The notes below the pieces were generated by a model. That model had not been told where the DNA came from and did no database searches. It saw only the letters and a program-made list of their open reading frames with translations. The position numbers were made by a program, and so were the translations under genes. From positions 1 to 11,272 of the forward strand of contig JAUSKS010000198.1 of NCBI GenBank assembly GCA_030646595.1: DNA of 11,272 bases, given 5' to 3'. Below, piece by piece: positions 1-6,362 of the stretch. Position 1 is the stretch's first letter. Each line of letters opens with the position of its first letter. The stretch is from Gallionellaceae bacterium (GTDB lineage Bacteria > Pseudomonadota > Gammaproteobacteria > Burkholderiales > Gallionellaceae).

Positions 1-2
1 TG

Positions 3-1058
3 TTATGTGATTGACGTGGCCAACGAGAAAGCCCCAGGCACGCGAATGCCAACGTCAACGGTCTGGATCGCGCGCACGCCGATGATGCCCGCCTGAAAAT
101 TTGTAAATGGATTGACCGCTATTTCCAACACACCCCATTCACCAATAACCAACTGCGACCAGTCGCCGAACAACATCGTGCCGGCTGCCATTTGTGCGGA
201 ACTCATCGCTTTGCAACCGGCCATCATGCCCTCATACAGAGTGCCCTGCCAGAGGGGACTATCAGTGCTGGTGAATCGCTGGCGCTGCGCCAAAAGTCCG
301 GCCACGCTTGGCGTTGACACATAGCCAACGGTATCTCCTGATATAAGCGCGTTAGAGCCAGCAACGTCTGTCTGGAATTCTAAAATACCAGCATATTGCA
401 GGTTTGTGCCGATAACCGCCCCGATGCCAGCGGTATTTGTGATCCCGGTCGGTTGGCCGGATGCACCAGTTCCCGAAAGAGCTGCCGCATCAATCGCCAG
501 GGCAACAACTTTCGCAAGGTCATTCATTACTAGCGCATCAGCAGCGGGGTTGGACTGCAGCATCAACTGTCTGCTGATCTCCTGATAGGCACCTACGCTC
601 TTTGGCGTCAGGGACATCTGGCCGAGCGTCAGATTGCCTTCGGTGACCGCGGTCGTTTCCGTGGCTAGCCAATAGGCGGTGTTCGCGCCGGTCTGTTTCG
701 GGACGGTAACGTTCCCTTGCAGGCCGGGCAGGACTGTTGCGCCCATCTGAGCGCATACCATACGATTGCGCAGTTGATCGATAAAGCTTCCGCCGAGGTT
801 ATTGGTTCCAACCAAGTAGCCGCCGCCCGTGCCGACGCCAGCCGTAAGATCGCGTGTTGCGAGCAAGTCTGTCGGAATGTAAAACGAGCCTTCACGTTCA
901 CTTTCACCGTGAACGCGTTGCATCGCCAAGTGTGTCTCCCGCTCAAAGCCCGCGTTTTTCCAGTCCTTGTTTGCGACCGCATTGATCGCACGGAGAATTG
1001 AGTAGCGGCCTATTTCGTTAGTCGAAAGTCCCAACGGACGTGATCTTGCATGATTCAT
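3..1058 (-). CDS. HK97-family phage major capsid protein
   Basis: This 351-residue protein is predicted to form the icosahedral shell of a phage or satellite particle. The central part (about residues 80-350) has the look of HK97-fold capsids: a glycine-rich segment (GVGTGGGYLV), then a segment like VTVPKQTGANTAYWLATE, an ALSGTGASGQPTGI-type loop, and a C-terminal IGVRAIQTVDVGIRVPGAF strand region. The first 50 or so residues (RPLGLSTNEIGRYSILRAINA) resemble the linker or delta region found in proteins where a ClpP-like prohead protease is fused to the capsid, but no protease domain precedes it. The ATG at 1058 has a strong Shine-Dalgarno (AAGGAG, 7 nt upstream), so this is a true start and not a truncation. 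The stop TAA lies at 3-5, so the gene is complete. It is the last gene visible of the leftward element operon. Family call is from recalled motifs, not a search. Confidence 0.88.
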   Translation of the reverse strand: MNHARSRPLGLSTNEIGRYSILRAINAVANKDWKNAGFERETHLAMQRVHGESEREGSFYIPTDLLATRDLTAGVGTGGGYLVGTNNLGGSFIDQLRNRMVCAQMGATVLPGLQGNVTVPKQTGANTAYWLATETTAVTEGNLTLGQMSLTPKSVGAYQEISRQLMLQSNPAADALVMNDLAKVVALAIDAAALSGTGASGQPTGITNTAGIGAVIGTNLQYAGILEFQTDVAGSNALISGDTVGYVSTPSVAGLLAQRQRFTSTDSPLWQGTLYEGMMAGCKAMSSAQMAAGTMLFGDWSQLVIGEWGVLEIAVNPFTNFQAGIIGVRAIQTVDVGIRVPGAFSLATSIT

Positions 1059-1065
1059 GATTAAA

Positions 1066-1071
1066 CTCCTT
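1066..1071 (-). promoter_or_regulatory. strong ribosome binding site of the capsid gene
   Basis: On the minus strand AAGGAG sits 7 nt before the ATG at 1058. It supports translation starting here, after the protease-like portion that related capsid precursors carry, which argues that the short capsid form is deliberate. Confidence 0.75.
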
Positions 1072-1135
1072 TTTGGTTAGAAGTCGCATCATCCCCGTGA
1101 TGTGATGAAGGGTCGATTTTCTGTGCAATGGTTTG

Positions 1136-1663
1136 TCAACTTACTTCACACACCCCTTCAACAATATCCTGCCATTGCCGTAAGCTGGTCGGCGGAGGTA
1201 CGCCGGTCAGGTATGCTAAACAGAGTAGGCGCTCGAAATCGGAATAGATTGATGGGATGCCGAGCTGCATCAAAGCGGGTGCGTTTTCCGCAATAAATTT
1301 CGGTGCTATGTCCAACATTCGCAAAGCGATTTGACGCGGGGTGATGTATATCCTACCGTCAAGCTCCATCGCGGCCTTGCGCAGAAAAACATTACGACAA
1401 TGTAACCGCCAACGGCCACCATCTCGCGGGATCCCCATGCAGTGATGCAGCGGATTAGCCTTGCCGCTTTGCAGCGCACGCTGCACGGCCTCGCGCACCA
1501 CGGCAAGCGTCATCGGCCTATCGTAGCCATGCGCAAACAACCATAGGGCCATAGCCGGGCCGCTCGCTGCTAGAATTGAATCGTTGTGCAGTTCAATCAC
1601 AGTCGGGAGCGACCCGCGTCCCTTCTTTTGAATCTTGAAGCGCGCCAGTGGATACGTCTGCAT
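1136..1663 (-). CDS. hypothetical phage/satellite protein
   Basis: I do not recognise this protein (175 residues from ATG 1663). It overlaps the 3' end of the preceding gene (stop at 1593) by about 70 bp. An alternative GTG at 1600 would give 154 residues beginning with VIELHND, with only an 8-bp overlap, and looks at least as natural because no Shine-Dalgarno precedes the ATG. The protein is soluble, mostly helical in appearance, and has a segment (IYITPRQIALRMLDIAPKFI) and a proline-rich tail (GVPPPTSLRQWQDIVEG). It lies between the possible small terminase gene and the capsid gene, 77 bp upstream of the latter, so it is probably expressed with the head-related genes. A structural or packaging accessory role is only inferred from position. 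Confidence 0.6.
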   Translation of the reverse strand: MQTYPLARFKIQKKGRGSLPTVIELHNDSILAASGPAMALWLFAHGYDRPMTLAVVREAVQRALQSGKANPLHHCMGIPRDGGRWRLHCRNVFLRKAAMELDGRIYITPRQIALRMLDIAPKFIAENAPALMQLGIPSIYSDFERLLCLAYLTGVPPPTSLRQWQDIVEGVCEVS

Positions 1664-2195
1664 GCACTGCCGGAACGCAGTCTAATATCGACAGGCCTTG
1701 CCAATCACCAACACCAGAAGCGACTTGCCCCAGCCATGCGAGCAGCCCGGCGATTACTTGGACTGCCGGCAAGTTCGCCAGCTCCGCGCGGTCGTTTTCA
1801 AGATGCTGGCGCAACGTGTCCTGTTGCTCGATCAACTCCAGCGACGCGCCTTCGTGAAAATCGACATCTTCATTCGCGCTGGCCAGATCACGCTCCAGCT
1901 CTGCGACACGCTTCTGTAAAATGCCAACATCTCGCGCCAGCGGTGCCAGCACTTTCGAGCGCAGTCGGGCAGGGTCGGAATTTCGGAGCAGTTGCGAAAC
2001 CGCTTGGCGCGGGTCAAGTCGGCCATCAGCGCCGAGCGTAATTTTTCCAGCAGTCACCCATTCACCAACAGCCTGCTTGCTCACCTCCAGAAACCGTGCA
2101 AATTCGGCGCGCGTCAATCTCAGTCCGGAGCGATCCAAATCCTTTGGGTCAAAGGGTAAAAACGCAGACGAGTCAGGGTTAAGTGTCTTTGTCAC
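1593..2195 (-). CDS. HTH and coiled-coil protein, possible Nu1-like small terminase subunit
   Basis: This protein of about 200 residues (213 if the GTG at 2234 is used) has a predicted helix-turn-helix near its N-terminus (LTRAEFARFLEVSKQAVGEW, then a wing-like GKITLGADGRLDPRQAV). A long heptad-rich helix follows, RDVGILQKRVAELERDLASANEDV and onward, that should form a coiled coil. HTH plus coiled-coil oligomerisation is the architecture of small terminase subunits such as lambda Nu1, which recognise the packaging site, and it is the gene expected ahead of head genes. The GTG at 2195 is preferred because GGTGA lies about 4 nt upstream, while nothing resembling a ribosome binding site precedes 2234. 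A general DNA-binding regulator of the late operon is the main alternative. The coding call is firm, the terminase role is not. Confidence 0.6.
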   Translation of the reverse strand: MTKTLNPDSSAFLPFDPKDLDRSGLRLTRAEFARFLEVSKQAVGEWVTAGKITLGADGRLDPRQAVSQLLRNSDPARLRSKVLAPLARDVGILQKRVAELERDLASANEDVDFHEGASLELIEQQDTLRQHLENDRAELANLPAVQVIAGLLAWLGQVASGVGDWQGLSILDCVPAVHADVSTGALQDSKEGTRVAPDCD

Positions 2196-2198
2196 AGC

Positions 2199-2210
2199 GT
2201 CACCCGGTGA
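2199..2210. repeat. short palindrome at the start of the HTH/coiled-coil gene
   Basis: TCACC-C-GGTGA is a 5-bp inverted repeat with a one-base centre. On the minus strand its second half supplies the GGTGA that probably serves as ribosome binding site for the GTG at 2195. It could be an operator, but a repeat this short could also be chance. Confidence 0.3.
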
Positions 2211-2309
2211 GTTGAGTAAGATGGAATACCACACATACCAAAAAATGCGTGGTGCGAATTACCCGTGAGAGGAAATGCCAGGGAGTACCTTGCAACTGGC
2301 AGGGGTCGG

Positions 2310-2325
2310 GGGTGATGGAGTACAT
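2310..2325 (+). repeat. left arm of 16-bp perfect inverted repeat
   Basis: GGGTGATGGAGTACAT, exactly complementary to 2400-2415. It probably binds an element-encoded protein, most simply the replication ATPase. Confidence 0.7.
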
Positions 2326-2399
2326 ACGGGCGATGTTTCAGCTTATATATATATTTTGTCATCTGACACTTTCCGTGTTTGGTAAGAAAGATATGCTCC

Positions 2400-2415
2400 A
2401 TGTACTCCATCACCC
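2400..2415 (-). repeat. right arm of 16-bp perfect inverted repeat
   Basis: This is the exact complement of 2310-2325. It overlaps the last codons and stop (2410-2412) of the replication ATPase gene. Its minus-strand sequence continues into a second ATGGAG copy, giving a short direct repeat. Confidence 0.7.
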
Positions 2416-4050
2416 GCAATTAACAATCTTCCATTTGGTTATCTTCGATGTTCCATCAACGCCGCATTGCTCAAGCCGCATCCCATCAACGATGCGGTCG
2501 CGGTGGGAGCGCAGCCAGTATCCAAGGCGACGGCTATTGATTTTTTCGGCGCATACCATCTGCAATGCGTCATACAAGTCTGGATAGGATCGCGTCAGCG
2601 TTTCGCCGAAGCCCATCGTAGAAAGGCTGGCAGACACAACATCGGCGGCGGTCGCTTCACCACTCGGGAACGTGGCACGCCATGATTCAAACAGCAGCCG
2701 CATTGCCTCAAGGTCTGGATCTTGCTGGCGCAAACCTTCGGCGGCTTTGATTGGGTCAGCCATGCCCAGCCAAACGAGGGGGCGGCGCACCATCTTGTCC
2801 CACAACTCGAAGCCACCCAGCGGGTGCAGTCCGGCAATAGCAGGTGAACCGGCTGCGATGTAGGCAAGCGGAATTTCGAGTGCTGCGCGTATAAGTTCGC
2901 CCCGGCGCTCAAATACATATTCCAGGTGATCGCGGTCAAACTTCCTTTGCTCGGGTCGCTCCTGTTTGGCATCCATGCGAATCAGCACGACACGCCGCTT
3001 GAGGTCGCCCACGATGGATAGATTGTTGCCGGTTGCCACCAGCAGCGCGTGAGTTGGAATGCTTACCATGCCGCTTGCGCCCAGCGGTCGCAGCCGGACA
3101 AATTGTTGGGTGCAAACTTGGCAAAGCAGATCGCCCTTGAGTGAGCGTTCGATATTGTCCATCACAGGCACGGCATCACCGGCCATCAACACACCGCCCA
3201 GCCGCTTCTCGGCTTCCGCCTCATCGTTGCCTAGCGACAACACGCTGGCACGCCGCCCGGTGGTGATAATCGCGAATGTCTCGGCAATAAGGGTTTTTCC
3301 TGTACCCGGTGTGGGCGCAGTGATCGCCATCATGGGGGCTGCGGGGAGGATACGGCGCACCAAGGCAGTGATAATTCCGGCCAGTATTGCCGCCGTGTCG
3401 CATTCATCAACTACAGGAAAACCATCCACCAGATCCATCAGCACCAGCTTTGCCTTTTCCGCGTCTGCACACGAAGGCTTCGGCTTGGGTGATGTGGAGC
3501 GCACATTCTGCTCAAACGCAGCAAACAACCCCGTATCTTCGTCATAGCCGGGCTGTTCGATTACGCGGCCCTCCGGTGTGATGGTGGCAGCTTCAATAAA
3601 TCCGGAAAGCTGGTTTAGGTTCGGCCAATTGCCGCGCGCCAAAAATGCATCCGCCACACGGCGCGGACAATCGCATGGCTTGTAGCTCTCGGCGCGTGCG
3701 TCAAAGCGTTCATGAATAGCGGCCTTTGTCAGCAGTTCAACCAGGTGCGCACCATCAACAGGATGCAGCGTGATCGCGCCACGCGGTCGATTGACGCCAA
3801 AAGACAAGCCCTCTTTTGCCGGATAAATCCGCACCAGCCGCCCGGATTGCACGAACAAATTGCAATCGGTGTCGACAAGAGCTTGTTCGCATTCGTCCAG
3901 TATCTCAGGCAACTTGCCGGGATCGTGCCGGATAACGCGCTGACCGTCCCCATTGAAGGCCGCCCGTTGTTCTTTATCGGCTTTAACTACGATGAGCTTG
4001 GGTTTTGCCATGTCAGTTTTTTCCATAACGAGGTAAGCGGCATAGTCCAT
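2410..4050 (-). CDS. P-loop replication ATPase/helicase of the element
   Basis: This 546-residue protein has a clear P-loop ATPase core: Walker A APTPGTGKT (residues 245-253), Walker B-like AVPVMDN (293-299), a sensor-1-like LLVATGNN (336-343) and a basic KRR (351-353) that could be the arginine finger. This matches AAA+/SF3-type helicase modules of phages, plasmids and PICI-like islands that load at or unwind the element's own origin. The first 240 residues carry no primase motif I can see. The C-terminal part (WRATF, then GYWLRSHRDRIVDGMRL) looks like the winged-helix tail often found in such proteins and may bind the repeats immediately downstream. The start is uncertain: ATG 4050, ATG 4026 (MEKTD) and ATG 4011 (MAKPK) are all possible, and the later ones reduce overlap with the upstream gene. 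Exact family not identified. Confidence 0.8.
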   Translation of the reverse strand: MDYAAYLVMEKTDMAKPKLIVVKADKEQRAAFNGDGQRVIRHDPGKLPEILDECEQALVDTDCNLFVQSGRLVRIYPAKEGLSFGVNRPRGAITLHPVDGAHLVELLTKAAIHERFDARAESYKPCDCPRRVADAFLARGNWPNLNQLSGFIEAATITPEGRVIEQPGYDEDTGLFAAFEQNVRSTSPKPKPSCADAEKAKLVLMDLVDGFPVVDECDTAAILAGIITALVRRILPAAPMMAITAPTPGTGKTLIAETFAIITTGRRASVLSLGNDEAEAEKRLGGVLMAGDAVPVMDNIERSLKGDLLCQVCTQQFVRLRPLGASGMVSIPTHALLVATGNNLSIVGDLKRRVVLIRMDAKQERPEQRKFDRDHLEYVFERRGELIRAALEIPLAYIAAGSPAIAGLHPLGGFELWDKMVRRPLVWLGMADPIKAAEGLRQQDPDLEAMRLLFESWRATFPSGEATAADVVSASLSTMGFGETLTRSYPDLYDALQMVCAEKINSRRLGYWLRSHRDRIVDGMRLEQCGVDGTSKITKWKIVNCG

Positions 4051-4421
4051 GGCGAGGGCGCACCTGGTTGATATTTAAGTCGTAGCCAAGCGTGATCTTC
4101 ACCCCGGCCAACTTTATCCATGTTGAAGGTTTGCACGTCGTGCGCTTTCGCAGCGAACAGCGCGCTGCAAAGAGCATGCAGGCGTGGAATGTCGCAATCG
4201 CTGTGCATGATGAAAACATCAAGGCCAGCAGTAAACTGCCACTCAAATTCGGCAGGGTCGCGCTTTGGTGGCACAACCACAACAGGGAAGTCGGGCACGA
4301 TGTCGCGCCGCCATGAAAACCCGATAGCGATATGCCCCATGCAGCCGCGCGCAGGCACCATGCCCTTGCGCCGTGCATCGGCAATAACTTTTGCGTAAGG
4401 CGGAAGTTTCTTGATTGTCAC
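3987..4421 (-). CDS. hypothetical protein coupled to the AlpA-like gene
   Basis: I do not recognise this protein of 144 residues. The chosen GTG at 4421 shares a GTGA with the stop codon of the upstream HTH gene (4-bp overlap), a classic sign of translational coupling; the frame could also be opened at GTG 4439. Its 3' end overlaps the start of the replication ATPase. Visible features are a hydrophobic strand-rich middle (PDFPVVVVPPKRDPAEFEW, then GLDVFIMHSDC), two cysteines and several histidines, and a C-terminus ending in NPSSS. There is no signal peptide or membrane segment. Being squeezed between an AlpA-like regulator and the replication ATPase, it is probably an early-region accessory factor, but this rests on position only. 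Confidence 0.6.
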   Translation of the reverse strand: MTIKKLPPYAKVIADARRKGMVPARGCMGHIAIGFSWRRDIVPDFPVVVVPPKRDPAEFEWQFTAGLDVFIMHSDCDIPRLHALCSALFAAKAHDVQTFNMDKVGRGEDHAWLRLKYQPGAPSPWTMPLTSLWKKLTWQNPSSS

Positions 4422-4696
4422 AGCAAGCCACCGCTGCACGAAACAACTTTTCTCGGGCGTCCGGTGCGGCGACCTTCGAGTTGTGGTGGGGCAGCAGGGC
4501 GGCCAGTGGGGAGGGAATTTAGCCAGCGTTCCAAGTCGCGCGCGAGAATAAGCGTGCGGTTTCCGTGCATTCTAGTTTGAAGAATGCCGGCGCGGATCGC
4601 AGCGTCGATAACGCTTTCAGATAACGAGGTTGCGGCAGCAGCGCCGGTAAGGGAATAACTGAGTACCGCAGGGAGTAAAGCTGAGGTGTGCTTCAT
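4418..4696 (-). CDS. AlpA/excisionase-like helix-turn-helix protein
   Basis: This 92-residue protein has a MerR/AlpA-type helix-turn-helix over about residues 14-60: SLTGAAAATSLSESVIDAAI, then RMHGNRTLILARDLERWL. That pattern of a first recognition helix, a basic turn with an R-x-L/I strand, and a closing DLERWL helix is typical of excisionase-family DNA-binding domains. The C-terminal tail has a basic GRPRK (79-83), similar to the minor-groove AT-hook core. In P4-like satellites and many islands, AlpA-type proteins regulate excision and early gene expression. The ATG at 4696 is preferred over the adjacent GTG at 4699 because AAGGA lies 5-6 nt upstream. The ribosome binding site is inside a perfect inverted repeat, suggesting controlled expression. 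The next gene begins within its stop codon. Confidence 0.75.
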   Translation of the reverse strand: MKHTSALLPAVLSYSLTGAAAATSLSESVIDAAIRAGILQTRMHGNRTLILARDLERWLNSLPTGRPAAPPQLEGRRTGRPRKVVSCSGGLL

Positions 4697-4702
4697 CACT
4701 TT

Positions 4703-4725
4703 CCTTAACTTAAAAAACGTTAAGG
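4703..4725 (-). promoter_or_regulatory. perfect inverted repeat covering the RBS of the AlpA-like gene
   Basis: CCTTAAC at 4703-4709 and GTTAAGG at 4719-4725 are perfect complements with 9 bases between. In the transcript the 3' arm contains the AAGG of the ribosome binding site, so folding would hide it, and the loop is U-rich. Alternatively the DNA palindrome is an operator for the AlpA-like protein itself. Both readings predict feedback on this gene. Confidence 0.5.
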
Positions 4726-4776
4726 CGGACTCTAATGCTCTATCGGTTGCAGGTAATTCTAAATAAAGTGGTATGG

Positions 4777-5505
4777 TTAATTCTCTATCTGCAACTTGCT
4801 GCGGATTTCATACGTTTTTTTATATCCGGCGCTGTAGTAATCCGCCCTCACGGTCTCAAATGAGGTGCACAAGGTATTTGCTGCGCGCTCGAGGCGTTTT
4901 TTTATTTTGGCTGTTGGGTATTCTGTTTCGTCATTCAAAATAAACTCGGCCAGAGCATATTGTCGATTGATAACGTCACGGCTGCGCTTTGGTGCACCGT
5001 TGCTTTCATGGGGTACATCGACTTTTTCCAAAACATAGATCAACCAATCATTTTCGGGTTTCGTTAGCTGTTTTTCTTCACGAAGTTTGGTGGATATCCC
5101 ACGTTTCAGCACCTCGCGATATTCAACCTCGTTACTGTGTTTGGCTTGATGCGTAAGCCAGTAGAAATAGGTTTCTTCTTCAGTGTCTTTGAGTCCCGCA
5201 AAACCTGCGTATATAAAGCGATATTGCCAATCGCTTTCCGCCATAATTTTGAGTTGCTGCAGCACTTCGTCATATGCAGATTTATAGCGTGTTTTAAGTA
5301 GTTTTTTTATAGCTTGTTCGTTGTTATCGACACGCGCCCAATCGGCTGGAGATATTTTATCCGGCACACCACTCAGCGCATTAGATATGATTTTCTGAAG
5401 CTCTGAAAATAGCGCTTTCACTGCCTCGCCATCAATGTATTTGAGAGCATTTTTCTTGAGTGCAACATATTCGGCTGGGTCGTAAAGCTCTGCTTGTTTT
5501 TTCAT
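4777..5505 (-). CDS. hypothetical protein, possible cargo gene next to mqsRA
   Basis: This 242-residue protein is not one I recognise. It is highly charged, predicted largely helical, and lacks a signal peptide, membrane segment or obvious catalytic motif. There are two aromatic-rich stretches (WQYRFIYAGFAGL and EEETYFYWLTHQAKH) and a basic C-terminal third (KIKKRLERAANTL, SFETVRADYYSAGYKKTYEIRS) that could bind nucleic acid. The start ATG at 5505 has a GAAGG about 12 nt upstream. The gene is 62 bp downstream of mqsA in the same orientation and its DNA is visibly more AT-rich than its neighbours, suggesting separate acquisition. Position suggests either a third partner of the toxin-antitoxin locus or an independent accessory (defence or interference) gene. 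It does not look like the SecB-like chaperone of MqsRAC systems. Confidence 0.65.
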   Translation of the reverse strand: MKKQAELYDPAEYVALKKNALKYIDGEAVKALFSELQKIISNALSGVPDKISPADWARVDNNEQAIKKLLKTRYKSAYDEVLQQLKIMAESDWQYRFIYAGFAGLKDTEEETYFYWLTHQAKHSNEVEYREVLKRGISTKLREEKQLTKPENDWLIYVLEKVDVPHESNGAPKRSRDVINRQYALAEFILNDETEYPTAKIKKRLERAANTLCTSFETVRADYYSAGYKKTYEIRSKLQIEN

Positions 5506-5545
5506 ACTGAGCGCACCTTCACAGTGCCACCTTCAAATAGGAGCC

Positions 5546-5563
5546 GCACCAGGACGGTGGTGC
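5546..5563 (-). repeat. hairpin in the mqsA to ORF242 gap
   Basis: GCACCA (5546-5551) and TGGTGC (5558-5563) can pair around a 6-base loop. No U-run follows on the minus strand, so it is not a standard terminator. It may tune expression between mqsA and the next gene. Confidence 0.35.
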
Positions 5564-5567
5564 ATAA

Positions 5568-5975
5568 TCATCCCGCCTTCAGTTCATTCAACAAGTCGGG
5601 GTGCCGGTCCAGCAGCCGGAACAGATTAGTGACGGCGGCCACCGGTTTCGCTTGTCCGCGCTCGTAGCGCGAAAAGGCATTCTTGCCGCCGCCGGCCAGC
5701 CGCGCCGCCTCTTGCTGGGTCAGCCCGAGTTTCTTGCGGATACGGGCCAGATCGGCCATTTCCTTCGCGTCCACACTGTCACGGAATGCCTGCCATGCGG
5801 CCTCTTCCTTGGCATCATGCTCGGGAAAACCATCGTGGCAATGATTGCAGAATGCCCCCTTCGCCGTGTACGCGTATGCACGGCCACGGTATTCGAGTTG
5901 CTGTTTGCGCTTGCCGTCGTGCAGTGTTCCTTCGCTGCACAGCGGGCATTGTTTGCCGTTCCATTTCGATGTCAT
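5568..5975 (-). CDS. mqsA: MqsA antitoxin and autorepressor
   Basis: This protein neutralises the MqsR toxin and represses the shared promoter. It has the two-domain form of MqsA: an N-terminal zinc domain with CPLC (Cys10, Cys13) and CNHC (Cys43, Cys46), and a C-terminal Xre-type helix-turn-helix around LGLTQQEAARLAGGGKNAFSRYERG (split here as residues 83-107), with Asn99 and Arg103 matching the DNA-contacting Asn97 and Arg101 of E. coli MqsA. The ending HPDLLNEL also matches the E. coli protein. At 135 residues it is of normal length. The ATG at 5975 lies 1 bp after the mqsR stop codon, and the AAGGAG ribosome binding site is inside the end of mqsR. As in E. coli, the toxin gene comes first, the reverse of most toxin-antitoxin operons. 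Confidence 0.95.
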   Translation of the reverse strand: MTSKWNGKQCPLCSEGTLHDGKRKQQLEYRGRAYAYTAKGAFCNHCHDGFPEHDAKEEAAWQAFRDSVDAKEMADLARIRKKLGLTQQEAARLAGGGKNAFSRYERGQAKPVAAVTNLFRLLDRHPDLLNELKAG

Positions 5976-5976
5976 A

Positions 5977-6276
5977 TCAACGCTCCTTAAAGGACACTAC
6001 GAAGTATTCGCCAGCCTGTTGTATCTTGACGTAGAGCGTCTTTCCGCGCCACTCGGCGTGATATACGTCCTGCCAGATACGGTGATCTTTGTTCGTAGTC
6101 ATGCTCTTGTAAAGGTCGGCGCGGGACAGGCCCTGCACCACTTCAAGCGCCTCCGCCTTCACCATACCTGCGGCCCGGATGCCGTCCTGTGCCGTCAGGG
6201 TCAGGTTCATTGCCTCAACCGTTGTCATCTGTGCTTTGATGTCGGCAAGCAGGTAATGGGGAGAGCGCTTTTCCAT
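5977..6276 (-). CDS. mqsR: MqsR toxin, GCU-directed mRNA interferase
   Basis: This 99-residue protein closely follows E. coli MqsR, a RelE-fold ribonuclease that cuts mRNA mainly at GCU and is inhibited by MqsA. The start MEKRSPH, the central LYKSMTT and IWQDVY, and the ending VVSFKER all match. Lys57, Gln69 and Tyr82 correspond to the catalytic Lys56, Gln68 and Tyr81, so the toxin appears intact. The gene is the first of the mqsRA pair, preceded by a palindrome and a plausible promoter only a few bases from the ATG. On a mobile element such a pair could stabilise the element or act against competing phages; which one cannot be told from sequence. No canonical ribosome binding site precedes the ATG. 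Confidence 0.96.
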   Translation of the reverse strand: MEKRSPHYLLADIKAQMTTVEAMNLTLTAQDGIRAAGMVKAEALEVVQGLSRADLYKSMTTNKDHRIWQDVYHAEWRGKTLYVKIQQAGEYFVVSFKER

Positions 6277-6282
6277 GGTTTT

Positions 6283-6311
6283 ATATTACCCTAATAGGGG
6301 GATATTAGCAA
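6283..6311 (-). promoter_or_regulatory. mqsRA promoter with overlapping MqsA-type operator
   Basis: On the minus strand TTGCTA (6306-6311) and TAATAT (6283-6288) form a plausible -35/-10 pair with a 17-bp spacer. The imperfect palindrome ATATTACCCT-AAT-AGGGGGATAT (6283-6305, 8 of 10 arm positions match) lies in the spacer and -10. Its ACCCT-N3-AGGG centre has the same spacing as the AACCT-N3-AGGTT sites bound by E. coli MqsA. Binding would block RNA polymerase directly. The -10 ends only 6 bases before the mqsR ATG, so the transcript could be leaderless. Confidence 0.55.
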
Positions 6312-6362
6312 CCTCTACACTCGCGCTTACGTTGACTGAAACGCTTAGGGGTCATCGCATGT

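Larger units (their letters stand above)
2220..2415. other. candidate replication origin: AT-rich core between inverted repeats
   Basis: This noncoding stretch directly follows the replication ATPase gene. It holds a perfect 16-bp inverted repeat, GGGTGATGGAGTACAT at 2310-2325 and its complement at 2400-2415, separated by 74 bp. Near the middle is an alternating AT run (TTATATATATATTTT, about 2343-2357). Further copies of the GGAGTAC core occur at 2282-2288 (exact) and 2220-2230 (GATGGAATACC, imperfect). The right arm also contains a second ATGGAG direct repeat on the minus strand. Short repeats on either side of an AT-rich segment just downstream of the replication gene is the arrangement described for staphylococcal pathogenicity island origins. 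An operator region for the late genes is the alternative. The right arm overlaps the ATPase stop codon. Confidence 0.5.

Noticed and set aside
1134..1139. TTGACA on the minus strand before the capsid gene as a -35 box
   Set aside because: No acceptable -10 hexamer lies 16-18 bp downstream, so a promoter is not supported.
1586..2041. Plus-strand open frame of 151 codons
   Set aside because: Antisense to the HTH/coiled-coil gene; arginine/alanine/proline-rich composition typical of a shadow frame.
3059..3547. Plus-strand open frame of 162 codons inside the replication ATPase gene
   Set aside because: It is the antisense of a gene with clear ATPase motifs, has low-complexity serine/proline/isoleucine composition and no ribosome binding site.
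4777..5505. ORF242 as MqsC, the SecB-like chaperone of MqsRAC systems
   Set aside because: It is too long and shows no SecB-like sequence pattern that I can recognise.
5601..5990. Plus-strand open frames opposite mqsA and mqsR
   Set aside because: mqsR and mqsA are certain from conserved residues; the opposite frames show no family features.
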